A stretch of 64,000 nucleotides of DNA. Source: Neisseria yangbaofengii. GTDB lineage: Bacteria > Pseudomonadota > Gammaproteobacteria > Burkholderiales > Neisseriaceae. Made by a program: the position numbers and the translations under genes. This document shows, piece after piece, positions 26,656 to 37,085 of the stretch; the first letter of the stretch is position 1; each line of letters begins with the position of its first letter. The DNA is taken from contig NZ_CP062976.1 of the NCBI RefSeq assembly GCF_014898075.1, positions 1,860,001-1,924,000 of the forward strand, given 5' to 3'. The notes under the pieces are model-generated. The model made no database searches, was not told where the DNA came from, and saw nothing but the letters and a program-made list of their open reading frames with translations.

Positions 26656-27283
26656 ATGACCTATTTTATTAACGGTTTTCTCATTTCCGCCGGTTTGATC
26701 ATGGCCATCGGCGCACAAAATGCATTAGTGCTGAAACAAGGCTTGTTGCGCCGGCATATTTGGCTGGTGGTGCTGTTGTGCTGGCTGTGCGATGTCGTGT
26801 TGATGACCTTGGGTGTTTTCGGCTTAAGCGCCTTACTTTCCGGCAGCCCAAAATTATCCGGCGCGCTGGCCTTGTCAGGCGGCTTATTTTTATTGGCTTA
26901 CGGTGCCGTGAGTGCCAAACGCGCATGGCAAGGCGGCAATTATCTCACGGTAGATACCGAAAACCACCTACCTCCTTCTGCCTTTAAAATCGCTGCAACT
27001 ACCTTGGCACTCACCTTACTCAACCCGCATGTGTATATCGATACCGTGGTGCTGATTGGCGGTAGCGCAGCCAATTTGGATCAAACTGCCAAACAATTTT
27101 TTTTTGGCAGGTGCCATCAGCGCATCAGGCTTGTGGTTTAGCGGATTGGGCTTCGGCTCACGACTGCTGTTGCCGCTATTCCGGCGTGAACAAGTATGGC
27201 AACTACTCGACGGCGTGATTGCCTTGGTGATGTTTTATTTGGCTGTCGGACTATTAAAGCAGGCTTTTAACATCTTTATTTGA
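26656..27283 (+). pseudogene. LysE/ArgO-type amino-acid exporter, frameshifted at a T9 tract
   Basis: A LysE-family exporter that would carry basic amino acids out across the inner membrane. The N-terminal 150 residues (GLIMAIGAQNALVLKQGLL, then LNPHVYIDTVVLIGG) are intact. At nine consecutive T (27097-27105) the frame shifts and the product ends FFFGRCHQRIRLVV at 27141. With eight T the reading continues KQFFLAGAISASGLWFSGLG to 27283, giving a full ~208-residue protein with about six membrane helices. The tract could be phase-variable, a fixed mutation or a base-calling error. Confidence 0.85.
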
Positions 27284-27290
27284 TGTTAAA

Positions 27291-27318
27291 AGCCGTCTGA
27301 AAAAGTTTCAGACGGCCT
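27291..27318 (+). terminator. Terminator after the exporter gene
   Basis: AGCCGTCTGAAA and TTTCAGACGGCCTTT around a tiny loop, 8 nt after the restored stop codon. Confidence 0.7.
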
Positions 27319-27431
27319 TTCCCATATCATTTACAATATCAACCCCAAACTTAACGCCGGTTAAATCAGGCTAAAATGCTTGTTCTCGTCTCCCGTTGGC
27401 TTTAATTTAACCCATACAGAAAGTCTATGTC

Positions 27432-28058
27432 ATGAAAAACGTTGTTATTTTGATTTCAGGTCGCGGCAGCAATATGCAGGCCATCGTCAACGCCCAAATT
27501 CCCAATGCCCGCATCGCCGCGGTATTGAGCAACAACGAAAGTGCAGCCGGTTTGGCTTGGGCGGCGGAACGCGGCATTGCCACCGACAGCCTCAACCACA
27601 AATCATTTGAATCACGTTTGGCTTTCGACCAAGCCATGATGGCAAAAATCGATGCTTATCAGCCGGATTTGGTGGTGTTGGCCGGTTTTATGCGCATTCT
27701 CACCCCGGAGTTTTGCGCACACTACGAAGGCTGCTTGATGAACATTCATCCATCGATTCTGCCATCGTTTACCGGTTTGCACACCCATGAGCGCGCCTTG
27801 AGAGCCGGTTGCCGCGTGGCCGGCTGCACCATTCATTTTGTGACTGCCGAATTAGACTGCGGCCCGATTATCTCCCAAGGTGTGGTGCCGATTTTTGATA
27901 ACGATACCGCCGATGATGTTGCCGCGCGCGTTTTGGGCATCGAGCATCAATTGTTTCCGAAAGCCGTGGCCGATTTTGTCGCAGGCCGTCTGAATATCCA
28001 AGGCAACCGCGTTTTAAACACCGACACGCAGCCGCAATCATCCGCATTGCTGGCTTAA
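27432..28058 (+). CDS. purN: Phosphoribosylglycinamide formyltransferase
   Basis: 208 residues. It transfers the formyl group of 10-formyl-tetrahydrofolate to GAR in purine synthesis. SGRGSNMQAIV near residue 10 binds the phosphate. NIHPSILPSF (about 106-115) carries the catalytic Asn and His, and the conserved Asp is in AELDCGPII. An uptake sequence is embedded near the 3' end of the coding region. The DUF3108 gene follows after 15 nt. Confidence 0.95.
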   Translation: MKNVVILISGRGSNMQAIVNAQIPNARIAAVLSNNESAAGLAWAAERGIATDSLNHKSFESRLAFDQAMMAKIDAYQPDLVVLAGFMRILTPEFCAHYEGCLMNIHPSILPSFTGLHTHERALRAGCRVAGCTIHFVTAELDCGPIISQGVVPIFDNDTADDVAARVLGIEHQLFPKAVADFVAGRLNIQGNRVLNTDTQPQSSALLA

Positions 28059-28073
28059 TATCAAGGAGAGAGA

Positions 28074-28748
28074 ATGAAAAAAATCACTACCCTTACCGCT
28101 TTATTAACCGCCGCTTTGACTGCACCCGGCCTTATGGCTGCCGAATTGCCAAAATCGGCGACCTTACAATATTCAGGGAATCTCAAAATTCCGGCAACAA
28201 TGAGCTTTACCCGTACGGGTAATAGCTACAAAATCGTTTCAACCATTAAAGTGCCGCTTTACCACATTCGTTTTGAATCCGGCGGTATCATTTCGGGCGA
28301 TACCCTGCAACCGAAATATTATAAGGAAAGTCGTGACGGCAAGCTTTACACCGATGTCAAATTCGACGGCAACAACGTTACCTACGGCAAAGTCGGCGAC
28401 AAAAAAAGCAAAACTGTTTCCGGCACCACCATGGATTTGTTTACCCTGGCATGGCAATTGGCCGCAAATGATGCCAAATTACCTACTGACTTAAGCGTAA
28501 CCAACGGTAAAAAAATTTATGCGGTCAACAGCATGACCCATGCCGGTACTTCCAGCTATAAATTTGGCGGGGGCTTCACACCTGTGAGCAAATATGTGGT
28601 TCATCGTGGCGACGACACGATTAACTATTCTTTTGCTACCGAATTGAACAATATTCCGGCGCAAATCATCTATAAAGAAGACGACGGTAAATCGTACAAC
28701 CTGCGCCTGACCCGTTTGATAATTGACGGAAAAACGGTTAAGCCTTAA
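28074..28748 (+). CDS. DUF3108 domain-containing periplasmic protein
   Basis: 224 residues with an N-terminal signal peptide (MKKITTLTALLTAALTAPGLMAAE, cleavage likely after MAA). The mature part is rich in beta strands (LQYSGNLKIPATMSFTRTGNSYKI...) as in DUF3108 proteins, which are exported proteins of unknown function. AAGGAGAG precedes the ATG. It probably forms an operon with purN, although no functional link is evident. Confidence 0.8.
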   Translation: MKKITTLTALLTAALTAPGLMAAELPKSATLQYSGNLKIPATMSFTRTGNSYKIVSTIKVPLYHIRFESGGIISGDTLQPKYYKESRDGKLYTDVKFDGNNVTYGKVGDKKSKTVSGTTMDLFTLAWQLAANDAKLPTDLSVTNGKKIYAVNSMTHAGTSSYKFGGGFTPVSKYVVHRGDDTINYSFATELNNIPAQIIYKEDDGKSYNLRLTRLIIDGKTVKP

Positions 28749-28792
28749 TTGAAATTCGCGTCAATACTTTGATAAACCTATCCATCAAAAAA

Positions 28793-28826
28793 AGGCCGTC
28801 TGAAAAAATGTTTTTTCAGACGGCCT
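28793..28826. terminator. Bidirectional terminator
   Basis: AGGCCGTCTGAAAAAA and TTTTTTCAGACGGCCT, flanked by A7 and T5, between the convergent DUF3108 gene and pgi. Confidence 0.85.
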
Positions 28827-28833
28827 TTTTATA

Positions 28834-30492
28834 TTAATCCATAAGTGATGACTTATTGGTATTCAAATACAGATTAATCAAACGCTCGGTAGAGCTGTCA
28901 TGTTTTTGCGGTTCACTCTCGCCGGTCAATTCCGCCAAAATGGTTTTGGCCAATTGTTTACCCAATTCCACGCCCCATTGGTCGAAGCTGTTGATACCCC
29001 AAATGGTACCTTGTACGAAAGTTTTGTGTTCATACAAAGCAATCAGGCTGCCCATATTGCGCGGGTTGACTTTATCCATCAGGATTAAGTTGGTCGGGCG
29101 GTTGCCGGAGAAGGTTTTATGCGGCACCAATTCTTCAACGCGTGCTTCATCCAAACCTTGCGCCTGCAATTCGGCTCGTGCTTCTTCAGGCGTTTTGCCG
29201 CGCATAAAGGCTTCGGCTTGGGCAAATACGTTGGCCAACAAAATTTCGTGGTGGCCGCGTAAATTGCTGCGTTTTTCCAAAGAGGCAATCAAATCAATCG
29301 GCGTGATGTGTGTGCCTTGGTGCAACAATTGGAAGAAGGCATGTTGGCCGTTGATACCGGTTTCGCCCCAAATAACCGGCGACGTTTCATGCTGCACGGT
29401 TTGGCCGTCGATCGTCACCTGTTTGCCGTTACTCTCCATATCAAGCTGTTGGATAAACTTCGGCAGACGATGCAGGTGTTGGTCATAAGGGGCGATGACA
29501 TGGCTGCCGCCGCCGTAGTAGTTGATGTACCAAATGCCGATTAAGGCCAAAATCACCGGCATGTTGCGTTCCAGCGGCGTATTGTAGAAATGCTGATCCA
29601 TCAAATGCGCGCCGTTGAGCATTTCGATGAAATTTTCTTCGCCCAAATACAGCATAATCGGCAAACCAATCGCCGACCACAGGCTGTAGCGACCACCTAC
29701 CCAATCCCAGAATTCAAACATATTGGCGGTGTCGATACCGAATTCGGCCACGGCTTTCTTGTTGGTCGATACGGCAACAAAGTGTTTTGCCACCACACTT
29801 TCGTCACCGGCATGAGCCAAGAACCATTCGCGCGCGGTCAAGGCATTGGTCAGGGTTTCTTGGGTGGTAAAGGTTTTGGATGCAATGATAAACAGCGTGG
29901 TTTCGGGATGCACTTTTTCCAATACATCGCGCAATTGTGAGCCGTCAACGTTAGACACAAAATGCATGCGCATACGCGGATGTCCGTATTGTTTCAGCGC
30001 GGTACACATCATCAACGGCCCCAAATCCGAACCGCCGATACCGATATTCACCACATCGGTAATCACTTGATTGGTATAGCCCAGCCAGTTGCCACTGCGT
30101 ACTTCATGCGCAAATTCGCCCATGCGGTGCAATACATGGTTCACTTTCGGCATCACGTCTTCGCCATCGACTACAATCGGTGAATTAGTACGGTTGCGCA
30201 AGGCAATATGCAATACGGCACGGTCTTCAGTTGAGTTGATTTTCTCACCGTGGAACATTTGTTTAATGCGCTCGGGCACACCGGCTTCGCGCGCCAAATC
30301 CAGCAATAAAGACAAGGTTTCGTCGTTGATGCGGTTTTTGGAATAATCCAACGTCAAACCGCCGACTTGCGCCCAGTAACGTTCAGCGCGTTGCGGGTCT
30401 TGCTCGAACATGGCACGCATGTGATCAGTTTTGGTTTGGTCGAAATGCTTCCATAATTTCGACCAACTTGGTAAGTCGTGAAGGTGTCTCAT
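28834..30492 (-). CDS. pgi: Glucose-6-phosphate isomerase
   Basis: 552 residues of the usual bacterial Pgi length. It interconverts glucose 6-phosphate and fructose 6-phosphate. [12 protein letters not shown] (about residues 150-161), [14 protein letters not shown] (about 206-219), the active-site Glu region [15 protein letters not shown] and the C-terminal [10 protein letters not shown] signature are all present. It is the last gene of the zwf-pgl-glk-hexR-pgi series; 5 nt separate it from hexR. Confidence 0.97.
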   Translation of the reverse strand: MRHLHDLPSWSKLWKHFDQTKTDHMRAMFEQDPQRAERYWAQVGGLTLDYSKNRINDETLSLLLDLAREAGVPERIKQMFHGEKINSTEDRAVLHIALRNRTNSPIVVDGEDVMPKVNHVLHRMGEFAHEVRSGNWLGYTNQVITDVVNIGIGGSDLGPLMMCTALKQYGHPRMRMHFVSNVDGSQLRDVLEKVHPETTLFIIASKTFTTQETLTNALTAREWFLAHAGDESVVAKHFVAVSTNKKAVAEFGIDTANMFEFWDWVGGRYSLWSAIGLPIMLYLGEENFIEMLNGAHLMDQHFYNTPLERNMPVILALIGIWYINYYGGGSHVIAPYDQHLHRLPKFIQQLDMESNGKQVTIDGQTVQHETSPVIWGETGINGQHAFFQLLHQGTHITPIDLIASLEKRSNLRGHHEILLANVFAQAEAFMRGKTPEEARAELQAQGLDEARVEELVPHKTFSGNRPTNLILMDKVNPRNMGSLIALYEHKTFVQGTIWGINSFDQWGVELGKQLAKTILAELTGESEPQKHDSSTERLINLYLNTNKSSLMD

Positions 30493-30497
30493 GATTT

Positions 30498-31346
30498 TTA
30501 GTCCTTATCATATTCAACGTGTTTATTGTGAATACTTCTTTTACTTTTTTGTAGTTGCAGGCTGGCCTGATCTCCCAAGCGCAAGGCCAAGCCTATGGCC
30601 AAAATGTCAATCACGGCCAATTGCAGCAGGCGTGACACCATCGGTGTGTAAAGCTCGGCGTTTTCCTGCGTAGCCACGCTCAACACACAATCGGCCAATT
30701 GCGCCAATGGCGATTCCGCACGCGTGACTGCAATCACGGCCGCACCGTTTTGCTTGGCAATACTGACTGCATCCAGCAATTCAATCGACGAGCCGGTATT
30801 CGAAATCGCCACCAGCACATCTTTATCGGTCAACACCGATGCCGCCATCAGTTGGGTGTGGGTGTCCACATAGGCGACGGTTGAAATGCCGAAACGGAAA
30901 AACTTATGCTGCGCATCCTGCGCCACAATGCCGGAATTACCGACACCGTAAAACTCAACGCGGCGGGCGTGCATCAAAATCGCAATAGCGTTTTCCAACT
31001 CTGCCTCTTTCAGGTACCGGCGCTCGCCCAATAAAGAAGCAGCTGCATTGCCCAATACCTTTTCCACGACATTGTTCATGTCGTCATCGGCATTCAATTC
31101 TTCATGCACATAAGGCATGCCTTCGTGGCCGATACTGGCTGACAACGCCAATTTGAATTCCGGCAAACCTTTATAGCCCAAACTGCGGCAGAAACGGATT
31201 ACCGTCGGCTGGCTGACCGAAGCGCGCTCTGCGATTTCGGCCACCGCCGCATGCACAAACCATTTGGGTTCAGCCAAGGCAGATTCGGCGACTTTACGTT
31301 CCGCACCGGATAAACTCGGCAATGACTCACTGATTTTACTTAACAT
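30498..31346 (-). CDS. hexR: HexR, RpiR-type transcriptional regulator
   Basis: 282 residues. The N-terminal HTH_6 domain contains [20 protein letters not shown] (about 42-61). The C-terminal SIS domain ([20 protein letters not shown], about 132-151) binds 2-keto-3-deoxy-6-phosphogluconate in characterised HexR proteins, which releases DNA. HexR represses the Entner-Doudoroff and glucose genes. Its own position inside the glucose gene cluster and the two matching operators at 34889 and 35046 support this assignment. Confidence 0.9.
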   Translation of the reverse strand: MLSKISESLPSLSGAERKVAESALAEPKWFVHAAVAEIAERASVSQPTVIRFCRSLGYKGLPEFKLALSASIGHEGMPYVHEELNADDDMNNVVEKVLGNAAASLLGERRYLKEAELENAIAILMHARRVEFYGVGNSGIVAQDAQHKFFRFGISTVAYVDTHTQLMAASVLTDKDVLVAISNTGSSIELLDAVSIAKQNGAAVIAVTRAESPLAQLADCVLSVATQENAELYTPMVSRLLQLAVIDILAIGLALRLGDQASLQLQKSKRSIHNKHVEYDKD

Positions 31347-31402
31347 AATGGTAATCCCTCTCCTTTATCGCAATGTGACAGACTTTTTTTCTGCATTGCA
31401 AG

Positions 31403-32389
31403 TTATTTGCTTAACACGTTTTTCAAATGATTTTCCAAGGCCGCAGCGGCACCGGTAATGCCGGGAAATTCACTCAACACAACATACACCGGAATGGCAG
31501 CCAAATAAGCTTCAAAGCGGCCTTTGTTTTCAAAGCGGCTACGGAATGATGAATTTTTAAAATAATCCAACACTCGCGGAATAATGCCGCCGCACAAATA
31601 CACACCGCCGCGCGCGCCCAACGTCAATGCAAGATTGGAGGCAACCGTACCCAACATGGCGCAGAAAATATCCAAGGTTTGGCGACACAAAGGCGATGTG
31701 CCGCTCAAGGCACGATCGGTAATTTCAGATGGCGTCAGTTTGCCTGGTTTGGCTTTTTCTTTGGCAGCCAAGGCTTCGTAAATCAGGCTCAAGCCTGCGC
31801 CGCTCAAGAAACGCTCGGCAGAAACATGGCCGTATTTGTTTTTGGCGTATTGCCAAATGGTAACTTCCATATCGTCAAATGGCGGAAAGCTAGTATGGCC
31901 GCCCTCGCCCGCCAACGCCACCCAACCGGCCGGACTGTGTACCAAGCCACTCACGCCCAAACCGGTGCCCGGGCCGATAACGGCTTTAGGCTGGTTTTCA
32001 GCCGGTGCCTGACCGCCGACCTGCACCAAATCTTTGTCTTCGGTTTGTGTGACAGCCAAGGCCTGCGCGGTAAAGTCGTTCAGGAAAATCAGGGTTTCCA
32101 AACCTAATGCCTGACGGGTGGTTTCAATGGAAAACGCCCAATGGTGGTTGGTCATCTGCACCCAATCACCGACAATCGGATTGGCAATCGCCACCGCCGC
32201 ATGGGCAACATTCGGTTGACCGGTCAAGCGCAGGTATTCGCGCGCGGCATCAACGATGGTGTCGTAATCCTTACACGGCAACACATGCGCTTGCTCGATT
32301 TGTTGAGGCCCGGCTTCCAATGCAAAGCGGGCATTGGTGCCGCCGATATCGGCGACTAAACGTGGGTAATCAGTTGGTATAGAAGACAT
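31403..32389 (-). CDS. glk: Glucokinase
   Basis: 328 residues of the proteobacterial Glk group. The phosphate-1 motif [13 protein letters not shown] is near residue 13. The glucose-binding FLNDFTA (catalytic Asp at about 101) and [11 protein letters not shown] and EGGHTSF are conserved. It phosphorylates glucose with ATP. It overlaps the 3' end of pgl by 20 nt, so the two are cotranslated. Confidence 0.95.
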   Translation of the reverse strand: MSSIPTDYPRLVADIGGTNARFALEAGPQQIEQAHVLPCKDYDTIVDAAREYLRLTGQPNVAHAAVAIANPIVGDWVQMTNHHWAFSIETTRQALGLETLIFLNDFTAQALAVTQTEDKDLVQVGGQAPAENQPKAVIGPGTGLGVSGLVHSPAGWVALAGEGGHTSFPPFDDMEVTIWQYAKNKYGHVSAERFLSGAGLSLIYEALAAKEKAKPGKLTPSEITDRALSGTSPLCRQTLDIFCAMLGTVASNLALTLGARGGVYLCGGIIPRVLDYFKNSSFRSRFENKGRFEAYLAAIPVYVVLSEFPGITGAAAALENHLKNVLSK

Positions 32390-33065
32390 GGCAATCCACT
32401 CTTTCGTTATTCAAAATCAGGCTGATTGGGTATTCGGTAGTTGGTTCTTCCGCCGCTTTGTCAAACACGGCTTTTTTATCTGTACCCTGAATCGCAAGAA
32501 AGACGTGCAGCGTATTCAAAATCGCGTCCAAAGTCATACTCACGCGCTCATGTGGTGCGGTGACCGGCGTGGTATGAATCAAGGTCAGGTTGTTTTCCAG
32601 GTTAATCGCTTCCGGCAATTGCGGCGCTTGCGGGAACAACGAAGCCGTATGGCCGTCACCGCCCATGCCCAACACCAGCACATCGGGATGCTTGTATTGC
32701 TTCAAAGCGTAGTCCACCACAGTTTGCGGTTGTAATTCAATTTCAGTTTTACCGTCTTCCACCATCGGAATCCACTGCGCTGCTGCAGCTTTGTTTTGCA
32801 GCAAATATTCGCGCACCAAACGGGTGTTGCTGTCGGGATGATTGGTCGGCACAATACGCTCGTCCGCCAAGCCGACGCTCACATTGGCCCAATCCAAGTC
32901 TTTTTGCGACAAGGCTTCAAAAAAAACAATCGGCGAACGACCGCCGGATACTGCCAACACGGCATTGCCTTTTTCATTCAGGGCATTTTGCAATTCGATC
33001 GCCACCGCATCCGCTTGTGCGCGGGCAGCCACTGCTGCGTTTTCGTATTCGTGCCAAGTAAACAT
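32370..33065 (-). CDS. pgl: 6-phosphogluconolactonase
   Basis: 231 residues. [14 protein letters not shown] (about 60-73), [18 protein letters not shown] (about 83-100) and the [15 protein letters not shown] motif (about 150-164, catalytic His) are typical of Pgl. It hydrolyses 6-phosphogluconolactone made by Zwf. The gap after zwf is 210 nt and contains an inverted uptake-sequence pair, so pgl may have partial transcription of its own. Confidence 0.95.
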   Translation of the reverse strand: MFTWHEYENAAVAARAQADAVAIELQNALNEKGNAVLAVSGGRSPIVFFEALSQKDLDWANVSVGLADERIVPTNHPDSNTRLVREYLLQNKAAAAQWIPMVEDGKTEIELQPQTVVDYALKQYKHPDVLVLGMGGDGHTASLFPQAPQLPEAINLENNLTLIHTTPVTAPHERVSMTLDAILNTLHVFLAIQGTDKKAVFDKAAEEPTTEYPISLILNNERVDCHVFYTN

Positions 33066-33082
33066 CGTGCGTTCCTTTCGTT

Positions 33083-33118
33083 TTTCAGACGGCCTTCAAA
33101 TAAACAGGCCGTCTGAAA
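33083..33118 (-). terminator. Inverted uptake-sequence pair between zwf and pgl
   Basis: TTCAGACGGCCT and AGGCCGTCTGAA around a 9-nt loop, within the operon. The arms face outward-in (the pair reads TTCAGACGGC first), the opposite arrangement from most terminators here. It may reduce read-through. Confidence 0.5.
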
Positions 33119-33275
33119 CATTAAGTGAATTCTTGATCGAATCAAGACGGGTATGACACTTTGCAAGCATTTCAGACGGTCTATTCAATACACAGTCTTT
33201 AAACCATCTGAAGATTATTCCAACCGACAACACATTTCAGCCGGCCTTAATTATTTTAAGGCCGTCTGAAAGATA

Positions 33276-34721
33276 TTACTGCTCTTCGTGCCACTTGTTG
33301 CCGTCACGCGCCAACAATTCGCGCGCCGCCTCAGGCCCCCATGAGTGGACATCATAGCCGTGTGGCGCTTGGGTATTTTGCGCCCAGTTATCCAAAATCG
33401 GCATCACATATTCCCATGCGGCTTCCAATTCGTCACGGCGGTTGAACAAAGCCAGATTACCGTTAATCACATCCAGCAGCAAACGCTCGTAAGCTTCCGG
33501 ACGACGGCCTGCCAATTGTTTGTCCAAATCGATGGTCATCGGCGTCACTTCGACATTATTGCCCGTGCCCGGTGTTTTAACTTGCGCGCACAAGCGCACG
33601 GAGTCAAACGGCTGCAACTCAATCACCAAACGGTTGGCAAACGGTTTGCTGTTCGGAAAAATATGGTTGTCCAAATCACGGAAATTCAACACGATTTCCG
33701 CCACTTTATCGGCCATGCGTTTGCCGGTACGCAGATAAAACGGCACGCCTTGCCAACGCTCATTGTCGATCTCGGCTTTAATGGCCACATAAGTTTCGGT
33801 GAAGCTCTCGGCCGGCACATCCAATTCCTGCAGATAGCCTTTCATGTCGCCTGCTGCCGTGTATTGGCCGCGAACAACGTTTTCATTCACCGATTCAATG
33901 GTCAATGGTTTCAGTGATTTAATCACTTTCACTTTTTCATCGCGCACATCATCGGCATCCAAGCTTTTCGGCGGTTCCATCGCGGTCATGCACAACATCT
34001 GCATCAAGTGGTTTTGCACCATGTCGCGCAAGGCACCGGTGATATCATAAAACTCGCCGCGCTCCTCCACGCCCAATTGCTCGGCGATGGTGAGTTGCAC
34101 ACTTTTAATGTATTTATTGTTCCACATCGGCTCGAACATCACGTTGGCAAAGCGTAAGGCCAATACGTTTTGCAGGCTTTCTTTGCCCAAATAATGGTCG
34201 ATGCGGTAGATTTGCTCTTCTTTGAAGTATTTGCCCACATCATTATTGATTTGTTGCGACGAAGCCAAATCGGTGCCCAGTGGTTTTTCCAAGACCACGC
34301 GCACATTTTCGGTATTCAAACCCACAGCCGCCAGATTTTCACAGGCTTGGGCAAAGAATTTCGGTGCGGTTGAAAGATAAACCACCACGCTTTCGGTGTC
34401 GGTGCGGGATTTGACTTTATCGCCCAAGGCGGCAAAGTCTTCAGAACGGGTTACGTCAACGGTAAGGTATTCGAGGCGTTTGATGAAAGATGCCCATTGT
34501 TCATCGGAAAAGTTTTGTTTCACATGGATTTTTGAGTTGGTTTCAACCTTAGCCAAAAAGCTTTCGGTATCCATTTCGCTGCGGCTCACACCCAAAATGC
34601 GCCCTTGCGGATTCAACAATCCGGCCACATGCGCCTGATAGAGACAAGGCAGCAATTTGCGCATGGCCAAATCGCCTGTTGCGCCGAACAACACCAAATC
34701 AAAATTTGTTTGAGTACTCAT
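33276..34721 (-). CDS. zwf: Glucose-6-phosphate 1-dehydrogenase
   Basis: 481 residues. The NADP-binding GATGDLAMRKLLP is at about residues 13-25 and the active-site signature RIDHYLGKE at about 173-181 (catalytic His follows). It oxidises glucose 6-phosphate and feeds both the pentose phosphate and Entner-Doudoroff routes. First gene of the minus-strand glucose cluster and divergent from edd; a HexR-type operator lies about 170 nt upstream. Confidence 0.97.
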   Translation of the reverse strand: MSTQTNFDLVLFGATGDLAMRKLLPCLYQAHVAGLLNPQGRILGVSRSEMDTESFLAKVETNSKIHVKQNFSDEQWASFIKRLEYLTVDVTRSEDFAALGDKVKSRTDTESVVVYLSTAPKFFAQACENLAAVGLNTENVRVVLEKPLGTDLASSQQINNDVGKYFKEEQIYRIDHYLGKESLQNVLALRFANVMFEPMWNNKYIKSVQLTIAEQLGVEERGEFYDITGALRDMVQNHLMQMLCMTAMEPPKSLDADDVRDEKVKVIKSLKPLTIESVNENVVRGQYTAAGDMKGYLQELDVPAESFTETYVAIKAEIDNERWQGVPFYLRTGKRMADKVAEIVLNFRDLDNHIFPNSKPFANRLVIELQPFDSVRLCAQVKTPGTGNNVEVTPMTIDLDKQLAGRRPEAYERLLLDVINGNLALFNRRDELEAAWEYVMPILDNWAQNTQAPHGYDVHSWGPEAARELLARDGNKWHEEQ

Positions 34722-34888
34722 GTTTCATCTTTCATCAAGAAGAGGCATTTAATACCATTTTTTAAGAAATATTTTTTAAAACCCACAACCGTAACGTGAC
34801 AAATCGGCATAAAATCAGATACATTGAAGCATATCGGAGAATTTGGCTGCGTATTGTCCGTTGAAAAGCCGGCGGAACCGGTAAATTT

Positions 34889-34903
34889 AGTAGTAATACT
34901 ACA
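34889..34903 (-). promoter_or_regulatory. Candidate HexR operator on the zwf side
   Basis: Read on the minus strand: TGTAGTATTACTACT, which matches the HexR consensus TGTARTNNNAYTACA at every defined position but the last. It lies about 170 nt before the zwf start codon. Confidence 0.6.
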
Positions 34904-35044
34904 CACCGCTACAGATTTTGTCTATCTTCATTTTCAGAATTTATTTGACTTAGTTTAAGTTTTTAACACATTCACAATTACAGTTTCTTACAATCAACAA
35001 AAACCAAGACTTGCATCAAACTTCATGCGGATAAATCAGATAAA

Positions 35045-35076
35045 TTGTAACAAAATTACAGTATTTGTATTATAAT
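35045..35076 (+). promoter_or_regulatory. Candidate edd promoter
   Basis: A -35-like TTGTAA (35045-35050) is followed after 18 nt by TATTAT, overlapping a perfect TATAAT at 35071-35076. The HexR operator covers the -35 and spacer, so binding would block RNA polymerase. Confidence 0.5.
35046..35060 (+). promoter_or_regulatory. Candidate HexR operator on the edd side
   Basis: TGTAACAAAATTACA, a 15-bp interrupted palindrome (TGTAA/TTACA) that fits the HexR consensus closely. It overlaps the presumed -35 region of edd, 107 nt before the start codon. Confidence 0.7.
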
Positions 35077-35166
35077 ATCAATTATATCTGCTTCCGTTCT
35101 TTCAGACGGCCTCAGCAGCCGCCCACACAAAACCGAGTCGTATCAATCGACCCAAAGGAGCCATAC

Positions 35167-37002
35167 ATGAGCCACACTCCTATCCATCCAAAACTCGCGG
35201 AAATTACCCGGCGTATCATCGACCGCAGCCAAGCAACGCGTGCCAAATATTTAGCCAAAATCCGCGCTGCCAAACAGCAAGGCCGCTTGGAGCGCAATCA
35301 ATTGGGTTGCAGTAACCTTGCCCACGGTTATGCCGCCATGCCCAAAAGCATCAAAATCGAAATGCTGCAGGAAACTGTGCCTAACTTAGGCATCATCACC
35401 GCTTACAACGACATGGTTTCGGCGCACCAGCCTTTCAAAGATTTCCCTGATTGGATTAAGGATGAAGCCCGGAAAAACGGTGCCACCGCGCAAGTTGCCG
35501 GTGGGACACCGGCCATGTGTGACGGCATTACCCAAGGTTATGCCGGTATGGAATTGTCTTTGTTCTCGCGCGACGTGATTGCGATGAGCACGGCTGTGGG
35601 CATGTCGCACCAAATGTTCGACGGCGGCCTGTATATGGGCGTGTGCGACAAAATCGTACCCGGTCTGATGATTGGCGCCTTATCGTTCGGTCACGTTCCG
35701 GCGGTATTTTTACCAGCAGGCCCGATGGCCAGCGGCATCAGCAATAAAGACAAAGCACGCACCCGCCAATTGTTTGCCGAAGGCAAAGTCGGCCGCGATG
35801 CCTTGCTGGAAAGCGAAATGGGGTCTTACCACAGCCCCGGCACCTGCACTTTCTACGGCACCGCCAATTCCAACCAAATGATGATGGAAATGATGGGCGT
35901 GCATTTACCGGCCGCCGCGTTTGTGCATCCTTATACCGATTTGCGCGAAGCCCTTACCCGCTACGGTGCCGCCCACTTGGCACAAGGCATCCGCAACGGC
36001 ACTGCTCTGCCATTGGGCGAAATGTTGACGGAAAAATCATTCATCAATGCCTTGATCGGCCTGATGGCCACCGGCGGCTCGACCAACCATACCATGCACT
36101 TAGTTGCCATGGCGCGTGCGGCGGGTGTGATTTTGAACTGGGATGATTTTGACGAAATTTCTGCAATTATTCCATTGCTGATTCGTGTTTACCCGAACGG
36201 CAAAGCCGATGTCAACCACTTCGCCGCAGCCGGCGGTTTGCCATTTGTGATTCGCGAATTACTGGATGCGGGCTTGCTGCATGACGATGTTGACACCGTA
36301 GCCGGCCGCGGCATGCGCCACTACACCCAAGAGCCGTTCTTGATTGACGGCAAACTGGAATGGCGTGAAGCCCCGACCGAAAGCGGCAACGACGACATCT
36401 TGCGCAAAATCGACAACCCATTCTCGCCGGACGGCGGTTTGCGCCTGATGCAAGGCAACATCGGCCGCGGCGTGATTAAAGTATCCGCCATCCGCGAAGG
36501 CTGCCGCATCATCGAAGCTCCTGCCATCGTGTTCAATGACCAGCGCGAAGTATTGGAAGCTTTTGACCGCGGCGAACTTGAACGCGACTTTGTGTGCGTG
36601 GTGCGCTACCAAGGCCCGCGTGCCAACGGTATGCCCGAATTACACAAACTCACCCCGCCTTTGGGCATTTTGCAAGACCGCGGTTTCAAAGTGGCGCTGC
36701 TGACCGACGGCCGCATGTCGGGCGCGTCGGGCAAAGTTCCGGCTGCCATCCACATGACACCTGAAGCCTTGATGGGCGGCGGCATCGGCAAAATCCGCAC
36801 CGGTGATTTAATCCGCTTCGATTCCGTCACCGGCGAATTAAACGTACTCATCAACGAAAACGAATGGGCGGCACGCGAAGTCGATCAAATTGATTTGAAC
36901 GCCAATCAGCAAGGCTGCGGCCGCGAATTGTTTGCCAACTTCCGCAGTATGACCAGCTCGGCAGAAACCGGCGCCATGAGTTTCGGCGGCGAATTTGCCT
37001 AA
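35167..37002 (+). CDS. edd: 6-phosphogluconate dehydratase
   Basis: 611 residues, the normal Edd length. It dehydrates 6-phosphogluconate to KDPG using a [4Fe-4S] cluster. GGTPAMCDGITQGY holds a cluster Cys, and the IlvD/Edd motifs are in MATGGSTNHTMHL and DGRMSGASGKVPAAIH. The ATG at 35167 follows AAAGGAG; open sequence further up lacks a ribosome-binding site. Cotranscribed with eda and controlled by the upstream HexR-type site. Confidence 0.97.
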   Translation: MSHTPIHPKLAEITRRIIDRSQATRAKYLAKIRAAKQQGRLERNQLGCSNLAHGYAAMPKSIKIEMLQETVPNLGIITAYNDMVSAHQPFKDFPDWIKDEARKNGATAQVAGGTPAMCDGITQGYAGMELSLFSRDVIAMSTAVGMSHQMFDGGLYMGVCDKIVPGLMIGALSFGHVPAVFLPAGPMASGISNKDKARTRQLFAEGKVGRDALLESEMGSYHSPGTCTFYGTANSNQMMMEMMGVHLPAAAFVHPYTDLREALTRYGAAHLAQGIRNGTALPLGEMLTEKSFINALIGLMATGGSTNHTMHLVAMARAAGVILNWDDFDEISAIIPLLIRVYPNGKADVNHFAAAGGLPFVIRELLDAGLLHDDVDTVAGRGMRHYTQEPFLIDGKLEWREAPTESGNDDILRKIDNPFSPDGGLRLMQGNIGRGVIKVSAIREGCRIIEAPAIVFNDQREVLEAFDRGELERDFVCVVRYQGPRANGMPELHKLTPPLGILQDRGFKVALLTDGRMSGASGKVPAAIHMTPEALMGGGIGKIRTGDLIRFDSVTGELNVLINENEWAAREVDQIDLNANQQGCGRELFANFRSMTSSAETGAMSFGGEFA

Positions 37003-37007
37003 ACCTT

Positions 37008-37048
37008 TTTCAGACGGCCTGTTGATAAATTTTCAAGGCCGTCTGAAA
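37008..37048 (+). terminator. Inverted uptake-sequence pair between edd and eda
   Basis: TTTCAGACGGCCT and AGGCCGTCTGAAA around an AT-rich loop in the 83-nt gap. It could lower eda transcription relative to edd, or serve only as an uptake signal. Confidence 0.5.
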
Positions 37049-37085
37049 CCCGTTAACGAAGCGAACTTATTTTCGAGGAACAAAC

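Larger units (their letters stand above)
34722..35166. promoter_or_regulatory. Divergent control region of zwf and edd
   Basis: 445 bp without a gene. It is AT-rich and holds two HexR-type operator sequences, one placed for each direction, and a promoter-like sequence for edd. An isolated uptake sequence lies near 35101. The edd ribosome-binding site AAAGGAG is at about 35155. Confidence 0.7.
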
